Positions 22,918-35,318 of a DNA stretch of 64,000 nt are shown here, one piece after another (position 1 is the stretch's first letter; each line of letters begins with the position of its first letter). This DNA is from Chamaecrista fasciculata (Eukaryota > Streptophyta > Magnoliopsida > Fabales > Fabaceae). The notes under the pieces are model-generated. The model did no database searches and was not told where the DNA came from. It saw only the letters and a program-made list of their open reading frames with translations. Both the position numbers and the translations under genes were made by a program. The DNA is taken from assembly GCA_003254925.1 (NCBI GenBank), contig QANZ01054671.1:1-64000 (forward strand). Direction: 5' to 3'.

Positions 22918-23391
22918 TTTCATTTTTCTTATATATATCGAAGTTATGACAGTACAATCTCGTGTAATTTCTTTCTTATGGCTGTGTATCTCCTTCCCCT
23001 GTTTCCCCTGTTTACCCTTCACTCCTATTTAAAATCCCCTTATCCTTTTTTTTAATCTATTTATTTATATGTAATATAAACAATATTAAAATGTAAATCA
23101 TGCATATTAATAATATTAATATAAATATACAAAAATGAAAACTTTAACATTGTTTAGATTAATGTTTTTGCATATGTTATTATGTTAAATTTAACCCTTG
23201 TCTCTTCTTAGTGGTCTAAATTGATGCATGAAAGGGATATCTTTCACAATATCAATGTCACTTAGTTTTTTTTTTTCTTTCTTTTTACTTTGTTGAAGTA
23301 TTTCACTGGTACTTCACTATATTGAATTTCGCTTATTATCAGGACAAATTTGAATTTTATTTAATTATCAAAAAATTGACAATAAAGATAA
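22918..23391. other. TNL intergenic DNA shared with other loci
   Basis: It continues the TNL1 3' flank interrupted by the MULE. The phrase AAATATACAAAAATGAAAAC followed by TTGTTTAGATTAA recurs near 35550 and 45165, so this block was copied with the TNL genes. No gene. Confidence 0.55.
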
Positions 23392-24556
23392 AAGTAAATT
23401 ACACTTTGGTACCTTGAGGTATGGACCGGCTCTACTTTGATATCATGTTCTTTTGTAAGTGACATTTTAGTATCATGTTCTATACGTCGTTAGCATTTTG
23501 GTATCAAAAACTCTTTTTCTGTTACCTTCTGATGAAGAAAAGCACGTGTAGGCTACATATATGGTCAAAAATGCGAAATTTACCTTCTTAAACTTAGATT
23601 TCATAATTCACACTAAAAAATACACGAAATCCTCTACCTTCGAGTATATACCGCCCAACGTAAATGCACCCAAAATTCATCAATTACGTATGAACATCCA
23701 AGAAAGTGTCAATTAAGCACCAAGATTCATCAAATATCTCTGGACAGATTGAGTCTAGAAATCCTCTAATCTGTAAAACTCTCAATATATTTCATTAAAA
23801 TGTAAAGAGTACAAGCTTGATATTTAGAGAATAGAAATATAGGAAGGAAGGAACTAACGGCTAGTAACTGCCATAACCGACTACCAGACTTCCTATAACA
23901 AAAAACTATACTTGGCTAAAATTACATTTTATCCCCACTACTAGATTATTCATCCCCCCCTCAAGTTGGATAAATTGATTTAGAGAATTTTTGAAAAAAG
24001 AAAGAAAAACAGACCAGTTGAGAGGCGTGAAGCTGGAAATGGAAGAGAAGTTGGAGAGAGTGTTGGAAGCAGGGACGAGTGCCATGTTCATCACTTTTGT
24101 CAAGTAAGTTATCAAGTTCGCATGAAAACCAGCAGTGGCAAATCTGTCACATACTTCATTTGCTGCAAATTAAATTCCAATTTTCTAATCAACAAGCAAA
24201 ATAATTAAACAGAAGATGAAGGATGATATTGAAATGAGAGGGAGATTTAGAGAGTGAAGACCAAGGATGAAAGAGAGAAAGTTAGGGTGAAATTTCGTTT
24301 ATAACGACGAAACTTTTTATTTTTTTGCGTCAAAGTCATCTCATACAAATAGGGAGTCAAACGCATAAAAATTAATAGTTAGGGTCTTAAAATAGTATTT
24401 GAGCCAAAATTTTTATCAAATTTTGGATGGAAATATACCTCATGACCCTTTTTGTTAACGGAGCAAACCATAGGCCCTTATTTGAAACTTTTTAAACCAC
24501 ATGGACCCTATATGAAAATAGGTCAAACGACATGGCTCGTTTGTGTAATTTACCCA
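23392..24556. mobile_element. Possible element with GTAAATTACAC ends
   Basis: Left GTAAATTACACTTTGGTACC and right TGTGTAATTTACCC match the ends of the GGTACC MULE family, but the arms do not pair further and no clear target duplication is seen. It could be a diverged member or two remnants. The interior has no supported gene. Confidence 0.35.
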
Positions 24557-24579
24557 AAAATTAAATTAGTAGTTGAATT

Positions 24580-25322
24580 GAATTGGACTGAATTTAATAG
24601 GCTAGAACCGCTCAACTGACGGTCCAACCGTCCACCAGTATTTTTTTTTTTTTATAATTTTCCATTTTAACTTTTAAATTAAAAAATTACTAAAATCAGA
24701 TCTAGAGTTCACTTAAATTTTATGTTATAAAAAATTTATTTGATTTGCATAAAATTTAGGGTAAATTACACTTTGGTACCCTGTAGTTTGACTCTATTTT
24801 ACTTTGGTACCCTGTGGTTTGAAATCTGACACTTTGGTACCTTGTGGTATTCTCCATTAACACTTTGGTACCTTTTGGAGCTATTTTATAATTTTAACCA
24901 TAATAAATTTTGCAAAAATTACATATTGACCCCAATTTTTTTTAAAATTTTTCATTTTAGTCCCTAGATAATATGTATCCAAGGACATATTTGTAATTTT
25001 TTGAAAATTTTTTAGGGTCAATATATAGTTTTTGCAAAATTTGTTATGGTTAAAATTATAAAATAGCTTCAAAAGATACTAAAGTGTTAATGGAGAATAC
25101 CACAGGGTACTAAAGTATCAAGTTTCAAACCACAGGGTACCAAAGTGAAATAGGATCAAACCACAGGGTACCAAAATGTAATTTACCCTAAAATTTATTA
25201 TATTTACAAACCTAGCTTTGTATGTGTTCTATTGTTTTTATTTTATGTCTTTGTATTATTATTTAACGTATTGAACCAAACACTTATCCAAGTTATTGAA
25301 TAGTTTGGTCCTGACAACGTAA
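24580..25322. mobile_element. Decayed hAT element, interrupted by a MULE
   Basis: Contains TAGAACCGCTCAACTGACGG at the left and TTTGGTCCTGACAACG at the right. These are worn versions of the ends of the hAT copy at 1520-2152. The borders are poorly defined. The intact MULE at 24759-25188 sits inside, so it arrived later. Confidence 0.5.
24759..25188. mobile_element. Complete MULE hairpin (GGTACC family)
   Basis: 430 bp. Ends are GGGTAAATTACACTTTGGTA and its complement-like GTAATTTACCC. Four GGTACC-type blocks in each arm pair along the whole arm. A perfect 9-bp duplication TAAAATTTA (24750-24758 and 25189-25197) flanks it. It is the reference copy for the family at 46-309 and 3111-4297. Confidence 0.88.
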
Positions 25323-25504
25323 CATTGAGTTAATCCCAACTGTCCAGGTTAGAAATAAGTTATAACGGTAAAAACTAGATGAATTATATTTTGGGAACCA
25401 AAATGAACAAACATAAATGGTTGAGGACTAAAAAAGAATAAAAAATAGTTTTATGACCAAAATTAATTTGACCCCATCGTTTGAGGACCAAAATGACTAT
25501 TTGA

Positions 25505-25760
25505 CCATTGTTTCTAATATCAGGTCAGAAGTTGTGACCACTAATTAAATAGGAAGCATTTAGATTTTTTTTTTGCTTAAACACAATGTTTTAAAAAGGT
25601 TCTTTTATAGACACTAGACATTTGAATTTGAGAATTTCGCTGCTGATTAATTATTTTTAGAAGAGAAAGAATACAAAAACTCATTATTTGGCGTAATATG
25701 AATGTTATGCATTTTTTCATACATGTAATATATATATATATATATATATATATAAAGGAT
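25505..25760 (+). repeat. Orphan TNL 3'-flank copy
   Basis: AGGTCAGAAGTTGTGACCAC, then TAGACACTAGACATTTGAAT, then CATACATGTAATATATATA match the DNA after TNL1 (20930-21150), TNL2 (30775-31015) and TNL3 (40530-40750). No receptor exons stand before it. It is a remnant of a lost or recombined TNL locus. Confidence 0.75.
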
Positions 25761-26289
25761 TAGTCTATGATGCAACTTAGTCATTGCATGCAATTAGTGA
25801 TGTGGTTCCCATACACAATTTTGATTAGTTAAAAAAATTATTTTTTGTTAAATGTATTCAAGTGTATTCATAAAATACAGGTAGATCTGATCATGGGCCT
25901 CAAAGTCCGCCTAACCTGAGTAGCCCGATCTAACAAAAATGCAATATGGGCTTGAAAATAAAAGTTCGAAAAAAAAAATTCAAATTTTAAAAGCCCGAAT
26001 ATTATTGAATCGCATTCAATCGCATTCACACGCGTTTAAATGAAATCAAAGGGTAAATTACAAAATGATTCACAACAATTTTGACTTTTTGCACAGTGAT
26101 CCGTAAATTATAACATCCAAGGACCTAAAACAATTTCATTTTGAGAAACAATTAGGCGTTAATTATAGTTAAAAATAACAAAAATTAGAGAAACAATTAG
26201 AAGTTAATTGTTCGATGTAGGCATTATGAGAATATATGATTGCGGTGTTCAGAATGAGCTATTGTATAAGCAAAAATCTCTATTTTTTT
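25761..26289. other. AT-rich DNA without recognised gene
   Basis: A piece at 25875-26010 (GATCATGGGCCTC, CCCGATCTAAC) resembles a transposon end but is too worn to classify. Nothing else supported. Confidence 0.4.
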
Positions 26290-26480
26290 TTTTGGTGATT
26301 GGGGTACATGCATATTGCAAACTATATTATATATCTCAACATTATTTAATCTAAGTCCTACAGTGATACATTATCATTCAACAGATATGTTAATTAGTTT
26401 TCTATAAAGGAGACGTCTCACATGGTTAATATATAATTGGATTTCTGGAAGATTTTTCTTGGCCTCATAGAAAAGTCAAC
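26290..26480 (+). promoter_or_regulatory. Shared TNL upstream block (TNL2)
   Basis: Contains GTGATTGGGGTACATG, then GAGACGTCTCACATGGTTAA and TATATAATTGGATTTC, as upstream of TNL1, TNL4 and TNL5. Here it is separated from the ATG by a MULE fragment and a TA repeat. Confidence 0.5.
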
Positions 26481-26599
26481 ACATCAGTTTGTTGACTATG
26501 TGGATAATGTATCAATAATTCATTATACATCCTGTCCAAATAATAAATATGGTCACACGCATTCAAATGAGAAGTGTGCCTTCCATAACTTTTTGCTCA

Positions 26600-26961
26600 A
26601 GTTTCACTTTAGTTTTATAACTTTTTTTTTGTTGCACTTTTGGTTTCATATTTTTGGGTCAAATTACAAAATTGATCTCATATCTTTTGGGTAGGTTACA
26701 GAATTGGTCACATATCTTTGGGCCATGTGCAAAATTAGTCCTATATCTTTAGGTCAGGTAGGACTGACAGTAGAATTTTTTGTAAAAATATAGGACCAAT
26801 TCTACAACCTCACCAAAAGATATAGGACCAAAAGTGATATAGGACCAAACCTGCATCTTGATCGAGCAAAAGATTTGAGACTAAAAATGCAGCAAAAAAT
26901 TTTATAGGACCAAATTGAGACCTGACAAAAAGTTATGGGACCAAAAGTACTCCTTGACCAT
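26600..26961. mobile_element. MULE-like hairpin (ACTTTTGGTC family) upstream of TNL2
   Basis: Same phrases as the foldback at 1402-2483: TTGCACTTTTGGTTTCATAT on the left and GGGACCAAAAGTACTCCTTG on the right. A central palindrome surrounds GGACTGACAGTAGAATTTTT. The left end seems truncated. Confidence 0.6.
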
Positions 26962-27008
26962 TATTAAAAAACACAAGAAACAACGGGAGACACATAAAGT
27001 AATTAGAC

Positions 27009-27042
<34 letters not shown>

Positions 27043-27126
27043 GCAGATTTATTAATATCGCTGCTGTTTCTGAATACCAAGAATTGTGAGCATCTCTTAG
27101 ATGTGTGCTCTTATTTGTGTTCACTC

Positions 27127-30100
27127 ATGGCTTCTTCTTCTTCTTCTTCTTCTTCTTCTTCCCTTCTTTGCCAAAAAGAATATGATGTGTTTGTCAGCTT
27201 CAGAGGCACCGATGTCAGACATGGTTTTCTTAGCCATTTGACTAAAGAATTGTGTGGGAAGCAGATTCATGTATATACTGATGAGAGGCTTCAGAGTGGA
27301 GATGAAATATCATCTGCACTTGTCACAGCAATTGAAGGATCAATGATTTCTTTGGTCATTTTCTCACAACACTATGCTTCTTCAAAGTGGTGCTTAGAAG
27401 AGCTTGTGAAAATCATGGAGTGCAAGGAAGTCAACAACCAGATTGTAATACCAGTTTTCTACAATGTAGATCCAACACATGTAAGATATCAAAAGGGCAC
27501 TTATGGAGATGCTTTTGCTAAACTTGAGCAAAAGTATAGTTTGGAGAAGTTACAAAGTTGGAAATCTGCTTTGAACAAAGCTGCTAACTTATCTGGCCAT
27601 CATTATCCATCAAATTTTAAGTAAGTATAATATTTTTACCCATGTCCTTCATTTAATATATTATACGTTATGTATCATAATTTTTTTTAATCTAAATTAT
27701 CAAAACATTTGAAATAAGTAATGAACTTATCAAATTATATTCTTCTATGTCTAGTTGTTAACTACTTTTTTTTTTTCTCTTTTTATCTTCTCTTTATGTT
27801 ATAGGAATGAATCTGAGCTTATCACTGTAATAGTCCATGATGTCTTGGAGAAATTAAAACTACAGGTTGATAGTTCCTTGGATGAGTCAACACGCCTTGT
27901 TGGATTTGAAAAGCACTTCTCTTGTGTTGAATCACTATTGGAATTTGAGTCACAAGATGTTAGAATTATTGGGATTTGGGGCATGGGGGGCATAGGTAAA
28001 ACAACTCTGGCTCAGACTGTATTTGACAAATTTTCTTCTCAATTTCAAAGTTCTTGCTTTCTAGAAAATGTGAGAGAAGAATCAGAAAAGAGTAATGGAT
28101 TATTGACTCATTTGCTCCGAAAGCTTTATTGTCAACTATTAGAGGCAGAAAATCTCAATATATATGATACCAACACAAAGCATTCCATAAAGAGAAGAGT
28201 AGCTCGAAAAAAAGTTCTTATTGTCCTAGATGATGTAAGCACTGTTGATCAGTTTGAAAAGCTAGTTGGAAAAGAAATTTTCTTGGGAAGTGGCAGTCGC
28301 ATCATTATAACTAGTAGAGACAGACATGTTCTTGATTGTAAGGGAATTCATGTACATGGGATTGGGGAACTGAGTGAGGAAGAATCACTTGAACTTTTTA
28401 GCCTATATGCCTTTGATGAAAGGGAACCCAAAATAGGATATGAAAAGCTTTCGAAAGATGTAATCATGTATGCTAAAGGCATTCCTCTAGCTATAACAGT
28501 TTTGTGTTCACATTTTGGAAATAGAACTGAAGAAGAATGGAAAGACGCATTAAAAGAGCTCCAAAAGTATCCCGACAAGGAAATCCAAAAAGTTTTAAGG
28601 GTCAGCTATAATGGATTGACAAAGTCACAACAGGACATATTTTTAGACATTGCATTCTTCTTCAAAGGCCATCAGAAAGATGATGTTATAGCAGTCCTAG
28701 ATGCATGTGGCTTTTTTCCAATTATTGGAATAAAGGTTCTTCAAGAGAAAGCCCTTATAACTATTTCAAATGATAATAGAGTAAAAATGCATGATTTTCT
28801 ACAAGAAATGGGTGAGCAAGTAGTCCGTGAAGAATCTTACAATCATCCCGAAAGACGTAGCAGATTGAAGGATACAGATGAACTTTACGAATTATTTCGG
28901 AAAAACAATGTGAGAAATTACTATTTTTATTCTCAATTTTCATTCTTGTTTGGAAATAGTTTTTAGAGAACACTTTTTAATATTATGTATTTTTTTTCTT
29001 ATTTGCAGGGAACTGATAAAATTGAGGGTATTGTTTTTGATGTTCTTAAAATTAAAAATGTATGCTTGAGCAAAGATACTTTCAAACAGATGCCTAAATT
29101 GAGAATTCTCAAGATGTATTCTGAATCTTCTGGTGAGGAATCCAATGTAAATGTGTCTTTCGGCATTGTGTTTCCTGATGAATTAAGATACTTTCACTGG
29201 GACAAGTATCCTTTGGAGTCTCTTCCACCAACATTCAACACAGAGAAACTTGTTGAATTTCACATGCAATGTAGTCAAGTCCCAAAACTTTGGGATGAAG
29301 TAAAGGTAAATTGAACTCTAATTAATGCATACCTTGGCACATTAATCAATTTCTCATGTATCCTCTCTTTTTTATTTTTTGTAGGAATTGGGAAACTTAA
29401 AGATATTAAATCTTAGGGGATCCAAACATTTGATAGAGTTGCCTGATTTCTCTAAAGCAATTAATCTTGAAAGATTGGTACTCTCAGACTGTGAAAGCTT
29501 GCTTAGAGTCCATCCATCTATCTATTCTCTTCCCAAGCCAGTTTATTTGGAAGTTGATAGATGTCATGGACTAAGCAATGTTGTGATGACTAAATTATGT
29601 TGCTTCAAATCTCTCAAGCAACTTTCTCTTAAAGGCTGCAAACAAGTAAACAAAATGGTGCTTCAAATGGTATTTGATGTCTCGCGTTGTCTAGAACGCC
29701 TAGATTTGGACGCTTGTAATAATTTGCTTGAACTGCCCGCCACCATCAAGCATCTTCCAAAGCTTCAGAACATGAAATTGAACGGATGCAACAAGCTTAG
29801 GTCAATACCAGAACTTCCACCAACCTTAAAACTTATGCATGCCCAATATTGCTGGAAATTGAAGACTATAGCAGTCCCCTTCAGAAATTCTATGGTAGAA
29901 GGCAAAGGGGAACCGTGGGATCTGGACTTTTCATTTAAAGATAGTGTGAATTTGGATGAGGGGATTGCTATGAAATTTACTAGTTTGTCATTGATGCAAG
30001 CAATATATAGTGATTGTTCTGGTAATGAACATTCAGCTTGTTACCCAGCGACCACAATTCCAAGTTGGTTCACATATAAGGAGACTTCAGAGTGTCCCTT

Positions 30101-30620
30101 CATTGTTAAACTTGTTCCACCTTCTGATTTTGACCAATTATTGGGTTTTGTTCTTTGTGGCATTCTTCCTCAGTTGGCAAGTGGCTGCAGAATTTGCTTC
30201 TTTTTCTTTTTTGAAGATGGAGATTGTTACTGGCGCGGGTACAGCAATAGAATGTTTGATATGTCGGACTCCAATAAGGATCTTGCTTTCATGTGGTTTG
30301 TTCCACATAACAAGATATTGCCAAAAACTGATGAAGGAAGGAAGTTTGATGAGATGGGTTGTTATTATATTTGTGAAGCCTTTGGGGAAGCTGTTGAAGG
30401 AGCAGCATGTGGAGTGTGTCCAATATATGCCTCACAACTTGACAATATTGTTGCAGAAATATTGGAATCCAACACATCTTATCATGATGACAATGATAAT
30501 GAAAATCACAAGCCAGATGATATACAGACACAGCCCCATTTTCAGATCAATCTCAATCGAATCAATCCTACGCCACTTGACAAGCAGAATCAAAGAAAAG
30601 GACTTCAGCTATTCCAATGA
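27127..30620 (+). CDS. TNL2: TIR-NBS-LRR-C-JID immune receptor, intact
   Basis: Exons 27127-27620, 27805-28909, 29009-29305 and 29385-30620; phases 2, 0, 0; 1043 residues. The frame extends upstream without an ATG (only GTG at 27040), so the start is the ATG of MASSSS. Its serine run is lengthened by a TTC repeat. The TIR has DVFVSFRGTD, FLSH and WCLEELV. The NB-ARC has the P-loop GIWGMGGIGKTT (221-232), VLIVLDDV, SRIIITSRDRH, GIPLAI and MHDFLQ. The first two introns have donors GTAAGT and GTGAGA. The LRR region lacks one 23-residue repeat after LLELP that TNL1 has. The C-JID (TIPSWFTYKE, CGVCPIYASQ) is close to TNL1 and TNL3. The tail ends QRKGLQLFQ. It is predicted to act as a pathogen sensor; the ligand is unknown. 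Confidence 0.93.
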
Positions 30621-30634
30621 TTAATCCTTTACTG

Positions 30635-31124
30635 GTATGTTTGTATTTATGTATGTTCTCCCTACCTTCATTCATTAATCTATTAGGCATTGGTTTACTC
30701 ACTTGACTAGTCTCACTGCCTTTATTTTATAATTTTAACCCAACGGTGAGTTTTTTAAGAGATCAGGTTTTCAAAATTAGGTCAGAAGTTGTAACCGCTA
30801 AAAATAGGATGCATGTAGTTTTTTTCTTTTTGGCCTGAAAGCATGTATTTTTTTTCTACTTAAACACAATGTTTTAAAAAGCGTTGTTTTATAGACACTA
30901 GACATTTGAATTTGAGAATTTCTCTATTGATTTACTTTGACAAGAGCATGAATACAGAAACTTATTATTTGGCGCAATATGTGAAATGTTATGCATTATT
31001 TCATACTCGCACACATATATATATAAATATTACTTGAGTGATGACACTACTTTAATTTTTATATACACTACTATAGTACTCGATCTTGTTCATTTTTACT
31101 TATCCATGTCTTCCCTTTTTTCAG
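30635..31124 (+). other. Candidate 3' UTR intron of TNL2
   Basis: Donor ACTG|GTATGT is 14 nt after the stop; acceptor TTTTTCAG at 31117-31124 is followed by ATTGCAGG. Same layout as TNL1 and TNL3. Confidence 0.5.
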
Positions 31125-31319
31125 ATTGCAGGCTAGAGTTTGAGTATTTGCAGGACATGTCGCAGGTTTTCTTGTCTTTTATTTATTGCATCATTGTGTT
31201 TTTCAGATCCTCCACTTGTTTATGTGTTGTGTATTTGTACAATTTACAGAGTATTTTTATGTGTATATATCAGTTAATTATTTCCAATTCTTTCATTTAT
31301 TCCGTATGTATTATAACGG

Positions 31320-31440
31320 CAGTGCTATCAATAACCTTACGGTTGACATGTGCAAGGATAGAACACGTTGGCAATAGTTGATTCATATATATAGCCGACC
31401 CCACCTAGTGGGAAAAGGCCTTGGTTGTTGTTGTTGTTGT
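31320..31440 (+). mobile_element. SINE 3' part with (TTG)n tail
   Basis: Contains TAGCCGACCCCACCTAGTGG then GAAAAGGCCTTGG and a TTG run, the 3' end seen in Au-like plant SINEs. The tRNA-like head is not recognisable. Its TTG tail abuts a Copia LTR. Confidence 0.6.
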
Positions 31441-33045
31441 TGTATAGTCAAGGCAGCAGGCAGTAGATTCTTTTCTTCCTTCTAGATGCCAACGTGTCCA
31501 TAAGTTAGTTAGATTTTGTTTTCTCTTTTTCTACGTCAAGTCATGCATCCCTCATTGTATTGAGTTGTATATATGCATTTTCTGTGAATAATGTAAATCA
31601 ACCATTTCTATTGCACTATTTCGTACATGGTATCAGAGCTAGCACTCGATCTGCTACGCTCATTCTAACCCTTTTTCGTTAAAGTGAAACCAGTGATGGC
31701 AGCGTCTCCGAGTAGTGTTACTGCTCTAAGCAAATCTGACGATTCCTTGCTGCAGAAACTGGACAATGGACCATTTCTTCTGCAGAACTCTGGCCATCCC
31801 GGTATGATGTTTGTTAGCTCAATCCTTACTGGTTCTAATTACCTAACCTGGAGCATTACGGTCAGACTGCTCTTGAAGCTAAGGACAAGGTCGGCATCAT
31901 TGACGGATCCTTAGTTGCACTATTGGATTCCACCAATTTTCGCAAGTGGAAACGGGTTAACTCCATGATCAAGTCATGGATCATGAATTCCATTACCATT
32001 TACCAAAGATATTGCTGATATGTTGATTTATTGTGGTTCGACGAAGAAGCTATGGGATGAAAATAACAAAACTGATGCTAGTGCCTTGTTTGCTAAAACT
32101 ACTCCTGTCCCTTCTGATGAAAATAACAAGTTTACTAGTACGAAAAAGGACCCGATAAAAATAAAAAACTAACAAACATTGTGATCACTACAATTGATGG
32201 GCACACCAAGAATGCCTACTTCAAACTACATTGATATCCTGAATGGTATAAGAAATACAAGGAATCTAGAAAATCTAACACTAATAAGAAAGCAGTAGCT
32301 AATTTTGTTGCAGCTCATCATGATGATGAACCATCTGAGGGCCATTCTACCACTGAAATGAAAAATGATGAACTCACTGCCAAGTTCTCGAGCTTTTTCA
32401 AGCAAGAAATTGGCAAATATATGAAGGGCAAAGGTGTGGAAGAGCATGCTAGCTATGCAAACACTCTTGATATGAGAGCCTCCTCCCATATGTGTTTTAA
32501 TGCAGCACATCACCACTCTTCCTATTCTTACCAAGGTCCATCTCCCTGACTCTTCTACAAAATTAATTACTAAACATGGTCATGTGAAATTACATTCTGA
32601 TCTCATTCTTAAGAATGTCTTGTTCATGAATGATTTTCGCTTCAATTTAATTTCTGTCAAAAAAATTTTTTTATGAATCACCCATATCTCTCACATTCCA
32701 CAAAACACATTGTGTCTTGTAGGACCTCAAGAGTAAACAAATTCTTGGAATGGCTGGAGTTAAAGGGAATCTTTACATTGTCTTGGATCATACCTCTTTT
32801 ACTAGTGAAGTAATATAAATAAGTTTTTATCTGACTATGCAAGAGATATTTTTTGTACTGCTATACACACCAATACACACAGTTCTCTTCTTTGGCATCA
32901 ATGACTTGGTCATTGTCCCATTTCGGTCATTAAACATGTTTTTGAATTTCTGTCATTTGGCAAAACAATCTGCTTACTTTTTCCCACTAGTACCTCTAGA
33001 GTATCTAAAATTCTTTGGGTTACCTTTTCTCAATTATTATTAGAT
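31441..33045 (+). mobile_element. Ty1/Copia fossil: 5' LTR, primer site, gag region
   Basis: LTR candidate 31441-31627 starts TGTA and ends TACA. It is followed at once by TGGTATCAGAGC (31628-31639), the initiator-Met tRNA primer site. Then comes a Copia Gag start (HPGMMFVSSILTGSNYLTW), a CFKLH/PEWYK-like zinc knuckle region and a worn gag-pre-integrase part (near KNVLFMNDFRFNLISV). RT and 3' LTR are not seen. Broken, with several lesions. Confidence 0.75.
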
Positions 33046-33659
33046 TAGATTTTATATTAGATTTATTTTAATTGATTAGATTTTTTATTTTTTTTATATG
33101 ATATTAAGATAATTTTTTTATAGATTAGATTTATTTTTTAAAAAATTAAGATAATTTCTTTAAATAGATTTGATTTTATATTTTTTATATGATATTAAAT
33201 TTTTTTATATACCAAAAAAATGATGTGATGTGAAAAAAATAATTTTTTAAGGAGTTTTTGAAAATAAAATATCTTTTAAATACTTTTCAAATCTTTAATT
33301 TGTTTATTTGTGAACATTAATCAATAAAATATTTGGACATGGTTAGTGGTGGTCCTGTCGACAAGAACATTTGAGAGTCCCATTTCTTCACCGGCACCAA
33401 CTTGACTTGGCTTAGTCAAGGTCAACTTTATATCGTGTAAAATAATCTATATAAATTTATAATGAAGAGAAAATTACACATAACACCCAATTGCCGTATT
33501 GTTTTTTCTTTCAAATGCATGGTCGTCATTGGTCATGTTTTTGAGAATTACGTTTCCTGAATTATTATTAGATTTATTAAGTAATTTAATTTTGTGATAA
33601 CAAATGAGAATTACACTTGGGTCTCTATTTAATTGTGGTAGTCAGTGATGTGTTGTTTT
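33046..33659. other. AT-rich DNA without recognised gene
   Basis: Simple T-rich and A-rich stretches (GATTAGATTTATTTT repeated at 33040-33180). No supported feature. Confidence 0.5.
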
Positions 33660-34520
33660 GTCCACATGCCTATAGGGCAAAGATTCTGATAATAGGCCCA
33701 ATAATTAAGTGAGTCAAATGACAAAGTTACTCCAAGCCCAATACATAATTGACCCTTAAGAGCCTCAGCGAGGCAAGGGTGCCCACAGGGTGCGACACCG
33801 AATGGAGGAATAGGGTACAAGCATGCCTAAGAAGCAAAGCGGCACACGCAGTGTAAAGCACATCTAGAATCAATCTATAATCAGCCTGGAATCAATCCAG
33901 ATCGGGATAATCACTCAAGCACCAGAAATGGAAATAACTAGCGCCATGAAACAAACCAATGAAAATGTTGTATCCGACAATGAGAGCTTACAATGCCGTA
34001 ACGACACCTCGCCATCCACTAGTGGGGACACATCTCGTGGGGACATATTCACTTCTTTCGAAGGGACTAGTGATAATAGGCCTTAAGACAGTGCCCTATG
34101 GTAAGACGCCCCTTAAGGCACATTTCCTATCAAGACGCCACGTCAGCGCATCTGTCAAAGATGATATATGATATGATATTAATCACAATCAAAGTATCTT
34201 TCAAAGATACACAACAATTAGGAAATAGTGACTCACTTATCCTTAATTGGTAGAATAATATCTTCCTACATCTATCAAACATTAAATAGGAAAGATTACG
34301 ATTCACCTCTGGTATCACAGGAATTATCTCTCCTCAATCAAAGGAGTTTCCTCAAATGGACTCTCTCCAATGAGCCTATAAATACAGAATAATAACCATA
34401 GGAAAAGGTACGCTACTCACTCTGAATCACAGGGGAGACCCCCTGTGGTTCATTATCTTGTAGGAAAATCTTGCTATGAACAAGGAAACGACCTTCGGCT
34501 AATTTTCTCATTAAAATTAC
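33660..34520 (+). mobile_element. LTR-like fossil
   Basis: Base composition differs from its surroundings. A promoter-like GAGCCTATAAATACAG is followed by a GGTACGCTACTCACTC stretch, as in Ty3-type LTRs. The ends are not defined and there is no coding part. Solo or truncated. Confidence 0.4.
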
Positions 34521-34687
34521 TAATTTAGATATATATTGAGTTATTTTGTGACAGATTTTTAATTATATACTTAACAATCATATATTGATGAGCCTATCAG
34601 ATTTTATTTGATACATATTTTAATTAGAGGTATATCAAATATTTGATGACAGTTATCTCTTTAGAGATTTTCTCTATTAGTTGAAAC

Positions 34688-35310
34688 TAGGGGTGTTCGC
34701 GGGCTGGGTTGAGTTGGGTTTAGGGCGGGTTGGTTTGGGCTGGAATTTTCTGAGGGCGGGTTGGTTTGGGTTGGGTTTTGAGAAAAAAAATATTTCAGCT
34801 CAAACCAAACCAAACCAAACAGCAGCGGGTTGGATCGGGCGGGCTGGCCGACTGGCCCATTCCAATTTGCAAACAATTTTTTTAAAAAAAAAAATAAGAC
34901 ATTTTTTTCATCAAAATTTAATATGAAAAAATTGAAAGATAAAAAAATTGTAAAGTCAAGTATGTTTATTTTAAAAAAAATTTGATTAATTGAAAGAGAA
35001 GTCACTAATGCAACGTTAAGGTTAAGGAGGAAAAGTAATTCAAAAGTCATGTATATTATATAATTATATTAACTATCATATATATATATATATATATTAA
35101 AATTAAAAAATAAAAATAAATAAACGGCGGACTTGCGGGTTGGGTTGGGTTAATCGGGCTCAGAATTCTAAAACTCGCAGCCTAACCCAAACCACTGCGG
35201 GTTGAGAATTTTCAAACCAAACCAACTTGTGAGCCCAAACCAAACCAAACTTGTAGGTTGGGTTGGTTTTGACGGGTTGTCGGGTTGGCCCGAACCGCTG
35301 AACACCCCTA
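34688..35310. mobile_element. Non-autonomous hAT element, TAGGGGTGTTC ends
   Basis: Ends TAGGGGTGTTC and GAACACCCCTA, flanked by a perfect 8-bp duplication GTTGAAAC (34680-34687 and 35311-35318). Subterminal arms are full of GGGTTGGTTTGGG repeats in opposite orientation; the middle is AT-rich. No transposase. Confidence 0.85.
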
Positions 35311-35318
35311 GTTGAAAC

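Noticed and set aside
27040-27126. N-terminal extension of TNL2
   Set aside because: The upstream frame begins with GTG, crosses a TA repeat and has no ATG; paralogs all start at the MASSS/MPSSS methionine.
30010-30624. 204-codon plus-strand frame
   Set aside because: Alternate frame within TNL2 exon 4; the same shadow recurs in TNL1 and TNL3. The C-JID frame is the real one.
34688-35310. Telomere-like GGGTTTGG repeats
   Set aside because: The repeats are irregular, point in both directions and end at hAT termini with an 8-bp duplication.
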